Origin: Alteromonas marina
Lineage (GTDB): Bacteria; Pseudomonadota; Gammaproteobacteria; Enterobacterales; Alteromonadaceae
Length of the DNA: 64,000 bases
Assembly (NCBI RefSeq): GCF_000808575.1
Contig: NZ_JWLW01000018.1
Span: 1 to 64,000 of the forward strand
Direction: 5' to 3'
The translations under genes and the position numbers were made by a program. Positions 5,551 to 15,642 of this stretch are shown in pieces. How positions within the stretch are numbered: the stretch's first letter is position 1; every line of letters starts with the position of its first letter. The notes beneath the pieces were generated by a model, which ran no database searches, was not told where the DNA came from, and saw only the letters and a program-made list of their open reading frames with translations.

Positions 5551-6009
5551 TTATAAATAGGCATCAGGGTGAATTTTGTTTACCTTCCACTCACCGTCTT
5601 CCTTAATCAAATCAAGGCTTCTTAAGTCTTCTACTTTTTCACCATTGTAATTGCCGCTTAAAAATACGGTGATGGTCGACTTTTCTGAAAACTCGTTTCT
5701 GCCTATTTTACCTGCACTTTGTGGAGTAACTGTTACCGTGTCGTACTTCAAATTAAGCAGATGGCGCTGAACGTTGCTGTTCGTGTGATATCGCGTGAGT
5801 ATGCGCGACATTTTTTCGCTGGAAAGTTGAATAGCTGTGTCTAAATTATCATCTTCGTAAACACTTTTTAGGAACATAACTGTGGTGTATTCAGGTGTGC
5901 TCCCATCAAGCATCCCGTAGCGTCCAATGCCTTCTTTCTTTTCACCACACGCCGATAAAATCAAAACTGTAAAAAGCCCTAATAGGGCGTACCACATACG
6001 CGTTTTCAT
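5551..6009 (-). CDS. lipoprotein of unknown function
   Basis: A 152-residue protein with a lipoprotein signal: hydrophobic MWYALLGLFTVLIL, then lipobox LSAC with the lipidated Cys at 21, so it is probably outer-membrane anchored facing the periplasm. The mature part has EYTTVMFLKSVYEDDNLDTAIQLSS and a C-terminal LDLIKEDGEWKVNKIHP that suggest an NTF2-like / DUF4878-type fold, seen in small lipoproteins. It lies between the cassette array and cysK, has no attC at its right, and is taken as core chromosome. Function unknown. Confidence 0.75.
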   Translation of the reverse strand: MKTRMWYALLGLFTVLILSACGEKKEGIGRYGMLDGSTPEYTTVMFLKSVYEDDNLDTAIQLSSEKMSRILTRYHTNSNVQRHLLNLKYDTVTVTPQSAGKIGRNEFSEKSTITVFLSGNYNGEKVEDLRSLDLIKEDGEWKVNKIHPDAYL

Positions 6010-6187
6010 TTGGGTTACCTTAATCTAAAGAGGTCCGTTTCTTATTGATAGTTTCATATCTTTACGAAGTCAACTAATCGACTGCGTAGATGTTTGCATA
6101 CCGGATTATTCACAAAAATTAGTGTAAAAGCAAAGGGGCAAAAAATGCTATTTAGCTATCGCAATAAAATGATTTAATTTGATGCAT

Positions 6188-6214
6188 AAAAAAACGAGGC
6201 GCAAGGCCTCGTTT
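6188..6214 (-). terminator. rho-independent terminator of cysK
   Basis: Stem AACGAGGC / GCCTCGTT with a short loop, followed on the minus strand by seven T. It lies 26 bp beyond the cysK stop. Confidence 0.9.
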
Positions 6215-6239
6215 ATGAATTAATAAAATAGCGAGAAGG

Positions 6240-7205
6240 TTATTGAACTTCTTCTTGTTCGTCGAAGGCACCAGCAAACAGAGGGCTACTTAGGTAACGT
6301 TCTGTGCCGCTTGCTAGAAGTACTACAACCACTTTGTCTTTGTTTTCTGGGCGTTCAGCAAAACGCTTAGCAGCAACAACGGCTGCACCAGAAGAAATAC
6401 CTGCAAGAATACCCTCATCGGTCATTAGCTTGCGCGCCATGTCCATACATTCTTCGTTGGTAACTTGCTCAACTTCGTCAATTAGGTCTAGGTCTAGGTT
6501 ACCTGGAATGAAACCTGCGCCAATCCCCTGAATTTTGTGTGGGCCAGGGGTTAATTCTTCGCCCGCAAGCGCTTGGGTAATTACTGGAGAGTCTGTTGGC
6601 TCAACGGCAATTGAAGTGATCGCTTTACCTTTTGTATTCTTAAGGTAGCGACTTACACCCGTGATAGTACCACCCGTACCAACGCCAGCTACGAATGCAT
6701 CTACTTTACCATCGGTATCTTCCCAAATTTCAGGGCCGGTGGTTTTTTCGTGTATAGCTGGGTTTGCCGGGTTGTCGAACTGTTGAAGCAATACATATTT
6801 GTCTGGATCTGATGCCACAATTTCTTGTGCAGCGGCAACGGCACCTTTCATGCCCTTAGGCGCTTCAGTAAGAACAAGGTTTGCGCCCAAAGCTTTTAGA
6901 AGTTTGCGACGCTCAAGGCTCATGCTGCTAGGCATGGTTAGCGTTAGCTTATAACCGCGAGACGCTGCAACAAACGCCAAAGCGATACCTGTGTTACCAC
7001 TGGTCGGCTCTACAATTTCTTTACCTTCGGTAAGGACACCGCGTTTTTCAGCATCCCAAATCATGTTTGCGCCAATGCGGCACTTAACGCTGAAGCTTGG
7101 GTTACGCGATTCAATTTTTGCGTATACATTACCTGATGTTACGCGATTTAGCTTTACTAGTGGCGTGCGGCCAATAGATAGGGAATTGTCGTCAAATACG
7201 TTCAT
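6240..7205 (-). CDS. cysK: cysteine synthase A
   Basis: A 321-residue fold-type II PLP enzyme making L-cysteine from O-acetyl-L-serine and sulfide in the cytosol. Visible features are [10 protein letters not shown] at 11-20, the PLP lysine in [12 protein letters not shown] (Lys41), the substrate loop [10 protein letters not shown] (67-76), the phosphate-binding [10 protein letters not shown] and the C-terminal GISSGAAV. Length is that of CysK, not CysM, which lacks some of these features. AAGGA lies 8 nt before the ATG. It is monocistronic: its own terminator lies downstream and a divergent gene upstream. Confidence 0.95.
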   Translation of the reverse strand: MNVFDDNSLSIGRTPLVKLNRVTSGNVYAKIESRNPSFSVKCRIGANMIWDAEKRGVLTEGKEIVEPTSGNTGIALAFVAASRGYKLTLTMPSSMSLERRKLLKALGANLVLTEAPKGMKGAVAAAQEIVASDPDKYVLLQQFDNPANPAIHEKTTGPEIWEDTDGKVDAFVAGVGTGGTITGVSRYLKNTKGKAITSIAVEPTDSPVITQALAGEELTPGPHKIQGIGAGFIPGNLDLDLIDEVEQVTNEECMDMARKLMTDEGILAGISSGAAVVAAKRFAERPENKDKVVVVLLASGTERYLSSPLFAGAFDEQEEVQ

Positions 7206-7274
7206 TATAAATCCTTACCTCGTTCCTTATTTTATAGGAAACCCCGTCTGTCGTGATCTGTACGACCTTTTTAG

Positions 7275-7345
7275 TAGTTAATAATTCAACGCGTGTGATA
7301 GTTAATAATTCACAGCCTGAATTAGGGGATTTCGTCATACCCCTA
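7275..7345. promoter_or_regulatory. direct repeats and inverted repeat in the cysK/moxR divergent region
   Basis: TAGTTAATAATTCA occurs twice, at 7275-7288 and 7299-7312, 24 bp apart, about 70-110 bp upstream of the cysK start. TAGGGG / CCCCTA form an inverted repeat at 7323-7345. They could be operators, for instance for a CysB-type activator, but no known consensus was matched exactly. Confidence 0.4.
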
Positions 7346-7476
7346 TATCATTGGTCCCAATCAGTAAAATGCAAAGTGCTTTTTAGCTATATGTTATATC
7401 TATGGGCAATCATGAGAAGGCCTTGATATTATAGTTAAAATTGCAAAGACGAAAAATTATACGGAGTACAACAATA

Positions 7477-8313
7477 ATGGCTTTTAGTGGCACGTCTAAT
7501 TATATCGCAACCAAAGACTTACAGCTGGCGGTTAACGCAGCTATTACGCTAGAGCGTCCGCTTTTAATTAAAGGCGAGCCGGGCACAGGTAAAACCATGC
7601 TTGCTGAAGAATTGGCCGAGAGTTTAGGCACCGAACTAATTCAGTGGCACATTAAATCAACCACTAAAGCACAGCAAGGTTTGTACGAATACGACGCAGT
7701 GTCACGTCTTCGCGACTCTCAACTTGGTGATGATCGCGTTCACGATATCAGCAACTACATCGTAAAAGGTAAATTATGGGAAGCCTTTAGCGCAGAAAAG
7801 CGCCCGGTACTATTAATTGACGAAATTGATAAAGCTGACATTGAGTTTCCCAACGACTTGCTGCTAGAGCTCGATAAGATGGAGTTCTTCGTTTATGAAA
7901 CGCAGGAACGTGTAGTCGCGAAGCAGCGTCCTATTGTTATTATTACATCGAACAACGAAAAAGAGCTGCCAGACGCTTTCTTGCGCCGTTGTTTCTTCCA
8001 CTACATTCAGTTCCCGAATCCAGAGGAAATGCAAGAAATCGTTAACGTACATTTCCCAGATTTAAAGAAAAAGCTGCTTGATGAAGCGTTAAAGGCCTTC
8101 TTTGAAATTCGAGATGTACCAGGGCTTAAGAAAAAGCCTTCTACCTCTGAACTTATCGACTGGCTTAAGCTCTTGGTTGCTGAAGATATTCCACCAGAAG
8201 CGCTTCACTCAAAAGACGGAAAAGCTGCTATTCCACCACTTTACGGGGCACTACTTAAAAACGAACAAGACATACATTTGTTTGAAAAACTGGTCTTTAT
8301 GGCGCGTCGCTAA
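7477..8313 (+). CDS. MoxR-family AAA+ ATPase
   Basis: A 278-residue AAA+ ATPase. Walker A is GEPGTGKT (33-40), Walker B VLLIDE (111-116), sensor 1 ITSNNEKELPDAFLRRC, and arginine finger RRC. MoxR ATPases act as chaperones that remodel or help metallate partner proteins together with VWA-domain proteins. The next gene is exactly such a partner, with start overlapping this stop (TAATG). ATG at 7477 is chosen because CGGAG lies upstream and the family starts here; an upstream TTG frame is rejected. The cytosolic target is unknown. The downstream MocA-like gene hints at a molybdoenzyme maturation role, as in CoxD/CoxE systems, but that is inference. Confidence 0.9.
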   Translation: MAFSGTSNYIATKDLQLAVNAAITLERPLLIKGEPGTGKTMLAEELAESLGTELIQWHIKSTTKAQQGLYEYDAVSRLRDSQLGDDRVHDISNYIVKGKLWEAFSAEKRPVLLIDEIDKADIEFPNDLLLELDKMEFFVYETQERVVAKQRPIVIITSNNEKELPDAFLRRCFFHYIQFPNPEEMQEIVNVHFPDLKKKLLDEALKAFFEIRDVPGLKKKPSTSELIDWLKLLVAEDIPPEALHSKDGKAAIPPLYGALLKNEQDIHLFEKLVFMARR

Positions 8314-9494
8314 TGCTTATTCAGTTTTTTTATACACTGCGAAAATATCAGGTTAAAACCACGCTGCGCGAGTTGCTGGATTTGCTTAGTGCGCTTGAAA
8401 AGCACGTGGTGTATGCCGATATCGAAGCGTTCTACAGTTTGTCGCGTACCATAATGGTGAAGGACGAAACTCAGTACGATAAGTTCGACAGAGCGTTTGC
8501 GGAGTATTTTGAAGGTGTTGAATCTGTCGATTTGTTTGGCAAAGAGATTCCTGAGGAATGGCTGCGTAAGGAAATTGAGAAAAATTTAAGCCCTGAAGAG
8601 CGTGAGGCACTGCGTAACGCCGGTGGCCTTGAAGAATTGATGGAAACGTTGAAAAAGCGCTTAGAAGAACAAGAAAAGCGTCACCAAGGTGGAAATAAAT
8701 GGGTGGGCACCGGCGGAACATCCCCGTTTGGCGCTTATGGCGACAATCCAGAAGGTGTGCGAATAGGGCAAAAGGGCAATAGAAAGTTTTCGGCAGTAAA
8801 AGTATGGGATAAACGCGAGTTTAAAAACCTAAGCTCTGATGTAGAACTGGGTACGCGTAACATAAAAGTGGCCCTTAGGAAGCTACGCAAGTTTGCTCGC
8901 ACAGGCGCAAGTGAGCAGCTAGATGTGCCAACAACCATAGGTGAGACAGCTAAAAAAGGCGGTTTACTCGATATCCACATGTCACCAGAACGTCACAATG
9001 CGGTAAAAGTGTTGATGTTTTTTGATGTGGGCGGCTCTATGGACCCACACGTAAAAAGTACTCAAGAGCTTTTCTCTGCGGTACAAAGCGAGTTTAAATA
9101 CTTAGAGTACTTTTATTTCCACAACTGCGTGTATGAGGAGGTGTGGAAAGATAACCTTCGTCGCAATAAAGAACGCATTCCTATTTGGGATATCATTCAT
9201 CGCTACGGAAAAGACTACAAGGTTATTTTCGTAGGAGACGCTACCATGGGACCGTATGAAATAACGTATCCAGGTGGCAGTGTAGAGCATTGGAATGAAG
9301 AGCCGGGCAGTGTGTGGATGCAGCGTTTATTGAACCACTTTAACAACGCTGTGTGGCTTAATCCGCAAGCTGAGAATTATTGGCCGTATTATTCGTCTAT
9401 CAAAATTATTCGTGAAATTATGGAAGACAGAATGTATGGGCTAACGCTTGAAGGGTTAACGGCTGCTATCAAAGGGCTTAGCAGAAGCCGCTAA
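8313..9494 (+). CDS. VWA domain protein, CoxE-like
   Basis: A 393-residue partner of the preceding MoxR ATPase. The N-terminal 130 residues are helical and charged, followed by a Gly-rich linker (GGNKWVGTGGTSPFGAYGDN, 127-146). A von Willebrand factor A domain starts near 230: VKVLMFFDVGGSMDPHVK, with a MIDAS-like D-x-G-x-S at 238-242 instead of the usual D-x-S-x-S, a form I believe is normal in this CoxE-like subfamily. The domain continues through YFHNCVYE and VIFVGDATMGPYE. No signal peptide, hence cytosolic. Overlap with the upstream stop indicates translational coupling. Confidence 0.88.
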   Translation: MLIQFFYTLRKYQVKTTLRELLDLLSALEKHVVYADIEAFYSLSRTIMVKDETQYDKFDRAFAEYFEGVESVDLFGKEIPEEWLRKEIEKNLSPEEREALRNAGGLEELMETLKKRLEEQEKRHQGGNKWVGTGGTSPFGAYGDNPEGVRIGQKGNRKFSAVKVWDKREFKNLSSDVELGTRNIKVALRKLRKFARTGASEQLDVPTTIGETAKKGGLLDIHMSPERHNAVKVLMFFDVGGSMDPHVKSTQELFSAVQSEFKYLEYFYFHNCVYEEVWKDNLRRNKERIPIWDIIHRYGKDYKVIFVGDATMGPYEITYPGGSVEHWNEEPGSVWMQRLLNHFNNAVWLNPQAENYWPYYSSIKIIREIMEDRMYGLTLEGLTAAIKGLSRSR

Positions 9495-9542
9495 GCCCTT
9501 TGACGTGTCACGTTTTATTTCTTTGATATAACGGATATTGAA

Positions 9543-10262
9543 TTGAAGTCGGAAAATTATGCCGTAGCACTCGTGGTGTTGGCGGGCGGAAAGAGCGCTC
9601 GCTACAAGGGTAATAAGCTTTTATCGGAACACCCAATTTCTGCGCTTTCTCTTATACAACACAGTGTGGGGGAGGTAGTTAGTGCGCGCAATGACTTAGC
9701 GTTAACCAGTGAATTACCCATTACCGTTGTTACGGGTAGATGGCATGATTCCGTAAATTCGCAGCTAAAACATTCCCCATGTAAGGTTTCTGAACTACCC
9801 ATCAGTATCGTTCACAACGCTAATTGGGATGAAGGCCTTGCATCAAGTATTCGCACTGGACTCACGCATCTTTTAAGCCATTCATCACTGTCGAAATCAG
9901 TATCCCCGACAGCAAAGGGCTCGTGTACAAGACCTACTCATGTGCTATTCACGTTGGCCGATTTGCCGAGTATTAATGCACAAGACTTCGTTCGCCTTAT
10001 CAACGCTTCTTATGCGAACCCTAATCACATAGTATGTAGTGAATGGCAAAAGCAGGGAGAGAACAATAGTCGATTAACCGTGCCTGCTATCTTTCCTGAA
10101 GCGGTATTTAGTGAACTGCTAGCGCTAAGTGGCGATATGGGGGCTAAGCCGGTTATTAAGAAGTATGCGAAATTAGGTAGGGTAACGGCTGTGTCTATAC
10201 CTAACGCACAATTTGATATAGACACGCCACAAGACTGGGACAAACTAAAAAGCAGGGGGTAA
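9543..10262 (+). CDS. MocA/MobA-like nucleotidyltransferase
   Basis: A 239-residue NTP-transferase of the molybdopterin cytidylyltransferase family. The nucleotide loop is LAGGKSARYKGNK (13-25), then IVHNANWDEGLASSIRTGL, the LFTLADLPSI metal motif and a C-terminal FDIDTPQDW. In MocA the enzyme transfers CMP to molybdopterin for xanthine-dehydrogenase-type enzymes. No such dehydrogenase is in the window, but moeA is 1.5 kb away. The start is TTG at 9543, since no ATG precedes the conserved loop; this start is uncertain. It is convergent with the MATE gene. Confidence 0.8.
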   Translation: MKSENYAVALVVLAGGKSARYKGNKLLSEHPISALSLIQHSVGEVVSARNDLALTSELPITVVTGRWHDSVNSQLKHSPCKVSELPISIVHNANWDEGLASSIRTGLTHLLSHSSLSKSVSPTAKGSCTRPTHVLFTLADLPSINAQDFVRLINASYANPNHIVCSEWQKQGENNSRLTVPAIFPEAVFSELLALSGDMGAKPVIKKYAKLGRVTAVSIPNAQFDIDTPQDWDKLKSRG

Positions 10263-10284
10263 CTGCTTTGGTGCAATTGAACGG

Positions 10285-11658
10285 TTATGCATTCGCGATA
10301 TGATGCGCAGCACTGGGCCTTTGGATGTAAAGAAGGCGTGCACCTAGCATAACAGCTGCAGCACTCAATCCTACAATGAAGCCAATCCAAAACCCTGCTG
10401 CGGCCATTGGTTCTGCCGTTATCCAGTTTGTTCTACCTAAAATAACGCCTGTAGGTAGACCTATTAACCAGTAGGACACAAAGGTAATAATAAACATCGC
10501 TGTTGTGTCTTTATAGCCGCGTAATGCATTAGCCGAAATCACTTGAACCGCATCAGACAATTGGAATAACGCCGCATAAATCAATAACGCATTTGCCAAG
10601 GTATATACGGCTTCGTCGCTGGTGTACAGGCCAATGATGAATCCCTTTGCTAGCAGGGTGAAGCTAGCCGTACACGCAGCGGTGAAAAAACCGATCAGAA
10701 TAGCGGTTCGAGCTGCAATTTTTGCCTGTCGTGGATTATTTTGCCCTATGCGATAGCCAATGCGAATTGCTGCTGCCATACCAATGCTCATAGGAAACAT
10801 GAACATCAGGGCCGAGAAATTCAGTGCGACTTGGTGGGCCGCTACCGTTGTGGCACCAAAAGGGGCTAATAACAACGCAACCAGTGAAAACAGCGTCACT
10901 TCAAACAGGATAGTCATAGCAATGGGCAAGCCCATTTTGAAGGTGCGATTTATGGTTACCATGTTAGGTTTATACAATTGTCCGAACAAATTGTACTTTT
11001 GCAGGGCAGGGGCAAAACGAACATAGATAACGGTTGCTATAAGCATAGTGTAAATAACAATGGCCGTTGCAATACCACAACCCGCACCGCCCATAGCTGG
11101 TAATGGGCCTACACCATAGATAAACAGGTAGTTCCCTACAATGTTCGCCATCAGCCCGATAACTGTAATAATCATAGTGGGTTTGGTTTTACCCAAGCCT
11201 TCACAATAGTTTCTAAGCCATTGGTAAAGTGCAAATCCAGGCATAGCGAACAGCACATAAAGTACGTAGTCTACGGTAATGCTAAATAGCTCGGGCGCCA
11301 TAGGGAACAGCGCGACGATGCTTTCAGTAAATGGAATTAAGCCTGCTACCGCTAATCCCACAAAGAAAACCAGATAACCAGCTTGCTGACTTGCGTCGGC
11401 AATACCACTTAAATTTTTGTTTCCCTGCAACCGTGAAATGATTGGGGGAAGTGCCAGCGCTATACCCTGTATAAAGCAAAGCAGTGGCACAGTGATGCTA
11501 AATCCAAGTGCTACCGCAGCCATGTCGGTTGCACTGTAACGCCCAGCCATAATAGTATCGCTAACGCCCATTAGCATTTGAGTAATCTGCGCAACCAACA
11601 ATGGCCATGCTAGTTTTAAAATGTCTCTTCCTTCTAAAAGAAAGCGTTTCTTATTCAC
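10285..11658 (-). CDS. MATE-family multidrug/Na+ antiporter
   Basis: A 457-residue polytopic inner-membrane protein with about 12 helices in two homologous halves, as in NorM. DILKLAWPLLVAQITQMLMGVSD is the typical MATE N-terminus, and the second half begins near GLPIAMTILFEVTLFSLVALL. It probably exports cationic drugs or metabolites in exchange for Na+ or H+; the substrate is not predictable. The start codon is GTG at 11658, the only start consistent with the conserved N-terminus. Confidence 0.9.
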   Translation of the reverse strand: MNKKRFLLEGRDILKLAWPLLVAQITQMLMGVSDTIMAGRYSATDMAAVALGFSITVPLLCFIQGIALALPPIISRLQGNKNLSGIADASQQAGYLVFFVGLAVAGLIPFTESIVALFPMAPELFSITVDYVLYVLFAMPGFALYQWLRNYCEGLGKTKPTMIITVIGLMANIVGNYLFIYGVGPLPAMGGAGCGIATAIVIYTMLIATVIYVRFAPALQKYNLFGQLYKPNMVTINRTFKMGLPIAMTILFEVTLFSLVALLLAPFGATTVAAHQVALNFSALMFMFPMSIGMAAAIRIGYRIGQNNPRQAKIAARTAILIGFFTAACTASFTLLAKGFIIGLYTSDEAVYTLANALLIYAALFQLSDAVQVISANALRGYKDTTAMFIITFVSYWLIGLPTGVILGRTNWITAEPMAAAGFWIGFIVGLSAAAVMLGARLLYIQRPSAAHHIANA

Positions 11659-11758
11659 GGTAATGTGTCTCTATATGGGTCGCCTAGGGCGATAAAAATG
11701 CAGAAAATAAAAACGAGCTTAAAAGCCTTAACGAAGTAGCGTTTCAACAACGAACTTG

Positions 11759-12973
11759 TTAAAAATGTAGCGGTATAACCGGAACCGTATCGCCAACTTT
11801 TAACTCACTTATATCTTCATGTACTACCATTAGGCAGTTAGCAGAAGTGATTGAAGTCATAACGCCAGAGCTTTGTGACTTAAATGGTGTGACTTCCCAT
11901 TCACCTTGATTATTTCTTACCATGGTTGCACGCTGAAAGTCTCGGCGGCCTGCACGTCGCTTAAGAGGTGTCGTAATGCTAGCGTTAACAAAGAACTGCT
12001 CGTGCGGTTGTACTTGCCCTTGCATTTTTTTGATAACAGGCACAACCAATAATTTTGCGGTAACAAATGAAGACACAGGATTGCCCGGCAAACCGCAAAA
12101 CAAGGTGTTGTTTATTTTACCCAGAGCAAAGGGTTTACCCGGTTTAACTGCGACTTTCCAAAAGTCGATAGTGCCCAATTCAGCGATGATATCTTTTACA
12201 TAGTCGGCATCGCCCACAGATACACCACCGCTACTTACCATTACATCTACACGCTCGCTCGCCTCAATGAAGAGTTTACGCAAAGAAGCTTCGTCGTCTT
12301 CTACAATGCCGAAATCAACAAGCTCTACGTTTTCATTGCTTAAAATGCTGCTTACACCAACGCGATTAGACTCGAAAATTTGTGTCGATTTACAGGGTTT
12401 GCCAGGTGCAGCAAGTTCAGAACCAGTCGCGACTACACCAACGCGAAGTTTTCTGAATACTGCCACCTTACTGTTTCCTTGGGAGGACAGCAGCATAAGG
12501 TGTTCGGCGTGAAGGCGCGTGCCCTTGCTTATTAGTGTATCGCCACTAGCGATATCATTGGCCTTTTTACGTATATTCTCTTGCGCCGATGGAATTTTAT
12601 TGATCAAAACCGCGCCATCATGACTTTCGGTATTCTCTACCATTACAACGGCGTTAGCATTGGCAGGCACCGGGGCCCCCGTCATTATTTTAAATGCTTT
12701 GCCTTTTTCAAGCGGCTCATCAGCACTCATGCCAGCTGTAATTACACCCTGTACTTCGAGTTTACCACTGTGTTTAAGATCTTCTGCATTTACGGCATAG
12801 CCATCCATTGCTGAATTATCCCAGGGCGGGACATCAACATGGGCAGTTACATCTTGGGCCAAGATGCGGTTGTTGGCGTCAAAAATGCTCACTTGATCAA
12901 TGTCGTTTATCGCTTTTGCAGCGTCTAATGCTTTAGTGAGGGCTTCTTCTAGTGAAAGCCATTTAGATGACAT
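11759..12973 (-). CDS. moeA: molybdopterin molybdenumtransferase
   Basis: A 404-residue MoeA. It inserts molybdate into adenylylated molybdopterin in the cytosol. Seen are the N-terminal LSLEEALTKALDAA, the conserved VPPWDNSAMDGYAV segment (about 48-61), TGAPVPANANAVVMVE, the MoaB/Mog-like domain with VGVVATGSEL and MVSSGGVSVGDADYV, and the FCGLPGNPVSSFV motif. Domain IV is at the C-terminus. It lies alone between the MATE gene and gph. With the MocA-like gene it shows that the cell makes a molybdenum cofactor. Confidence 0.95.
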   Translation of the reverse strand: MSSKWLSLEEALTKALDAAKAINDIDQVSIFDANNRILAQDVTAHVDVPPWDNSAMDGYAVNAEDLKHSGKLEVQGVITAGMSADEPLEKGKAFKIMTGAPVPANANAVVMVENTESHDGAVLINKIPSAQENIRKKANDIASGDTLISKGTRLHAEHLMLLSSQGNSKVAVFRKLRVGVVATGSELAAPGKPCKSTQIFESNRVGVSSILSNENVELVDFGIVEDDEASLRKLFIEASERVDVMVSSGGVSVGDADYVKDIIAELGTIDFWKVAVKPGKPFALGKINNTLFCGLPGNPVSSFVTAKLLVVPVIKKMQGQVQPHEQFFVNASITTPLKRRAGRRDFQRATMVRNNQGEWEVTPFKSQSSGVMTSITSANCLMVVHEDISELKVGDTVPVIPLHF

Positions 12974-13111
12974 ACCAACAACTCCATGAAATGATTTAAC
13001 ACGCGGATATTACAGAAAAAGCGGCCTTATACCAAAGGTTAAAGCGTGAAATAAAAGAAAGTATGCGTAAACGATGCAATTGAAGTTGTATCAACGGCTA
13101 TGTCAGATAAA

Positions 13112-13783
13112 TTAAGAAGCGAGCGTTAATATCTCTTCAAAATCGTCGAAAACCCAGTTAGGTTTATATTTTGCGATGCTCTCACCATAGTTATACCCGT
13201 AGGTAAGCCCTATACTTTTTATGTTCGCGGCTTTTGCGGCAACAATGTCATTTTTAGAATCTCCAACCATTACACACTGTGAGGGCGAAACACTAAGCTT
13301 TTCACAGGCGTGCAGAAGGGGAAGGGAAGAAGGCTTTTTTTCCGGTAAACTATCACCGCCAATGGTAAGCGAAAACAACGAAAATATTGAGAACGATGAA
13401 AGAATAGGCTCAATAAATTCCGAAGGTTTATTAGTGATTAATGCTAGCGTGAACCCTTGTTCTTTTAGCGCGTGAAGTGTTGAGAACACGCCGTCGTACA
13501 GCACTGTACTCTTAGTATCTAGCGTTCGGTAATAGAACAGAAATTTTTCTAAAGCGGCATCAATCTCGTTTGATGTGTAATGGTGTCTGATCTCCGCACT
13601 GCCGCTCAATCCGCGTTCTACCAGAACACGAGCACCATTTCCAACCCAGTGTCTAATTGTCTGCTCGTTATAAGTTGGTAATTGGTAGTCGTTTAATGTT
13701 TGATTTAACGCTGTTGCCAAATCAGGAACAGAGTCCACCAAGGTTCCATCTAAATCGAAAAAAAAGGTATTAATTTCTTGCAT
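13112..13783 (-). CDS. gph: phosphoglycolate phosphatase, HAD family
   Basis: A 223-residue HAD hydrolase. Motif I is FFFDLDGTLVDS (nucleophile Asp10, Asp12), motif II is LALITNKPSEF, and motifs III/IV are PEKKPSSLPLL and CVMVGDSKNDIVAAKAA. The cap region WVGNGARVLVERGLSG is typical of Gph, which removes 2-phosphoglycolate from DNA repair. ATG at 13783 gives the normal length; an upstream GTG at 13825 would add an unlikely extension. It follows the glucosylglycerate operon by about 100 bp on the same strand, so co-transcription is possible. Confidence 0.85.
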   Translation of the reverse strand: MQEINTFFFDLDGTLVDSVPDLATALNQTLNDYQLPTYNEQTIRHWVGNGARVLVERGLSGSAEIRHHYTSNEIDAALEKFLFYYRTLDTKSTVLYDGVFSTLHALKEQGFTLALITNKPSEFIEPILSSFSIFSLFSLTIGGDSLPEKKPSSLPLLHACEKLSVSPSQCVMVGDSKNDIVAAKAANIKSIGLTYGYNYGESIAKYKPNWVFDDFEEILTLAS

Positions 13784-13882
13784 TACAAACTTTTGATTTG
13801 CTAACTCGTGTGACAAGCATAACACCGCAGTATCCTTACCGCGGTAGATTTATCAGTCGACTGGCGTTATAAGCTCAAAGAT

Positions 13883-15637
13883 TCATTCAAAATCTTGGTT
13901 GCTGATCCACAGCACTTGATAAGGCTTCATTTGTAAGAAACCACTAGAAAGGGCTATCTCGTCACGGGTGATGAGATCAATCCAATTATCTGTGCCAATA
14001 AGATTTATGTCAGACAGCAAAATTGTTTGTTCTTCGTCTGAAATATTACTAATACAGAAAATACTTTGCTTTCTATCGAGACTTTGTCGCCAGTAGCCAA
14101 ATAATTGATTACCAAGCTGCAATGTAAACTGCGTTGCATTGGGGTGAAATGCGGGCTGCGCTTTACGTATGCGTATAAGCTGCGAGATTCGAGTGAGTAC
14201 TTTATGATGCTGTGAAAAGGGCGAGTCTAACAGAGCCTCTAATTCGTTAAAGTCCCAACGTTTTCTGTTGATTGAACGATTTTGTCCTGTATTAGCGACT
14301 TTTTCGTAATCGTTGGATGTGCCGAGTAAACTGTGGATGTAAATTCCTGGTATACCTTCCATACCTAACATGATGGCGTGAGCACAAATAAATCGATCCA
14401 CTTGATATTTATCAGGGCCCTTGGTGGTTCCTTGCAGCGCGTCGAACAGGGTGATGTTTATCTCGTAAGGCTTTTGCTGACCGTGATCAGAAGCGCGCCA
14501 CGACACCTTGCCGCCAAAGTGCTGCATGGTGTGCACAAGCTCTGAAATTTCTTCATCTGACAGTAGGCCTTCCGCCGGACGCAAGCCAATACCATCGTGC
14601 GAAGCGATAAAGTTAAAGTAGGCTGTGCCGTTTTGCGCCGGTGGCATACTCATCATCCAGCTTTTCAAATACGTACAATCACCCGTCACTAATGTATTTA
14701 CAAGTAAGGGCGGAAGCGAAAAGTTGTAGATAGCATGGGCTTCGTTAGCATTACCAAAATACGTTAGGTTTTCCCTGTTGGGAATATTGGTTTCGGTAAT
14801 GATTATGATTGATGGATCAACATGTTCAATCAGCGTTCGGATCAAACGTATGACTTCATGGGTTTGGAACAAGTTGATGCAGTTAGTGCCAACAATTTTC
14901 CAAAGGAAAGCCACAGCATCTAAGCGAAATAGCTTAGCGCCTTTATCAATATACAATTTTATAATATCAATAAACGCTAGCAATACTTTGGGGTTTCTAA
15001 AGTCAAAATCAACTTGGTCGTGACTGAAGGTACACCATACATGTTTGGTGCCGTGCGCGGTTTCCGTTTCACGCAGCAAGGGCGACACACGAGGGCGAGT
15101 TACCATGGAGAGGTCATCAGATGGGTCTGCTGTGAAGAAAAAGTCAGATCCTGGTCCTTCACCCTTCACAAAGTTATCAAACCACACGCTTCTTGCAGAA
15201 CAGTGATTTATCACTAAATCCGTCATTAGCCCATAGTCAGCGGCAATAGCTTCTATGTCGTCCCATGAGCCTAATGCCTCGTTAACGGTTGAATAGTCAA
15301 TCACCGAAAACCCATCGTCCGAACTGTACGGAAAAAACGGTAAAATATGAACGTTATTTACCGTGTTCTTACAATAGCGGTGTAAGAACTTATTTAACGT
15401 AACCAAGGGGCGCTCACCCTCATCAATAACGCTATCACCATAGGTAATCATTATGATGTCGTCTTCATCCCAATAATTGTGATGAGACTGAGGTGAAGCA
15501 ATATCCGTTTGCTGCTGAATGCCTATTGTGTTCATTAAATCCGTCGCTAGCGTCTCATACGAGACGTCTAGCGATACATCGGCATAAATGCTTTCTAAAT
15601 GGTGTTTTACTTTGTCATGGAGATGGTCCCATGCCAT
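13883..15637 (-). CDS. GH13_18 glycoside phosphorylase, probable glucosylglycerate phosphorylase
   Basis: A 584-residue alpha-glucan-clan enzyme of the sucrose-phosphorylase subfamily. Catalytic residues fit the GH13 pattern: nucleophile Asp240 in LFRLDAVAF, acid/base Glu282 in IITETNIP, and stabiliser Asp348 in [30 protein letters not shown] is the region I loop. GH13_18 contains sucrose, glucosylglycerol, sucrose-6-phosphate and glucosylglycerate phosphorylases. The three upstream genes make glucosylglycerate and handle glycerate, so cleavage of glucosylglycerate by phosphate to glucose 1-phosphate and D-glycerate is the best guess. It begins 5 nt after gpgS; cytosolic. Confidence 0.82.
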   Translation of the reverse strand: MAWDHLHDKVKHHLESIYADVSLDVSYETLATDLMNTIGIQQQTDIASPQSHHNYWDEDDIIMITYGDSVIDEGERPLVTLNKFLHRYCKNTVNNVHILPFFPYSSDDGFSVIDYSTVNEALGSWDDIEAIAADYGLMTDLVINHCSARSVWFDNFVKGEGPGSDFFFTADPSDDLSMVTRPRVSPLLRETETAHGTKHVWCTFSHDQVDFDFRNPKVLLAFIDIIKLYIDKGAKLFRLDAVAFLWKIVGTNCINLFQTHEVIRLIRTLIEHVDPSIIIITETNIPNRENLTYFGNANEAHAIYNFSLPPLLVNTLVTGDCTYLKSWMMSMPPAQNGTAYFNFIASHDGIGLRPAEGLLSDEEISELVHTMQHFGGKVSWRASDHGQQKPYEINITLFDALQGTTKGPDKYQVDRFICAHAIMLGMEGIPGIYIHSLLGTSNDYEKVANTGQNRSINRKRWDFNELEALLDSPFSQHHKVLTRISQLIRIRKAQPAFHPNATQFTLQLGNQLFGYWRQSLDRKQSIFCISNISDEEQTILLSDINLIGTDNWIDLITRDEIALSSGFLQMKPYQVLWISNQDFE

Positions 15638-15642
15638 ATTAC

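Noticed and set aside
7477..9494. MoxR-VWA pair as part of a phage defence system
   Set aside because: Such pairs do occur in defence systems, but here the flanking genes are metabolic (cysK, MocA-like) and the CoxE-like form is a common chromosomal type.
10025..10390. 121-codon minus-strand frame overlapping the MocA-like and MATE genes
   Set aside because: Cys/Ser/His-rich composition of a shadow frame; both overlapping genes are real families.
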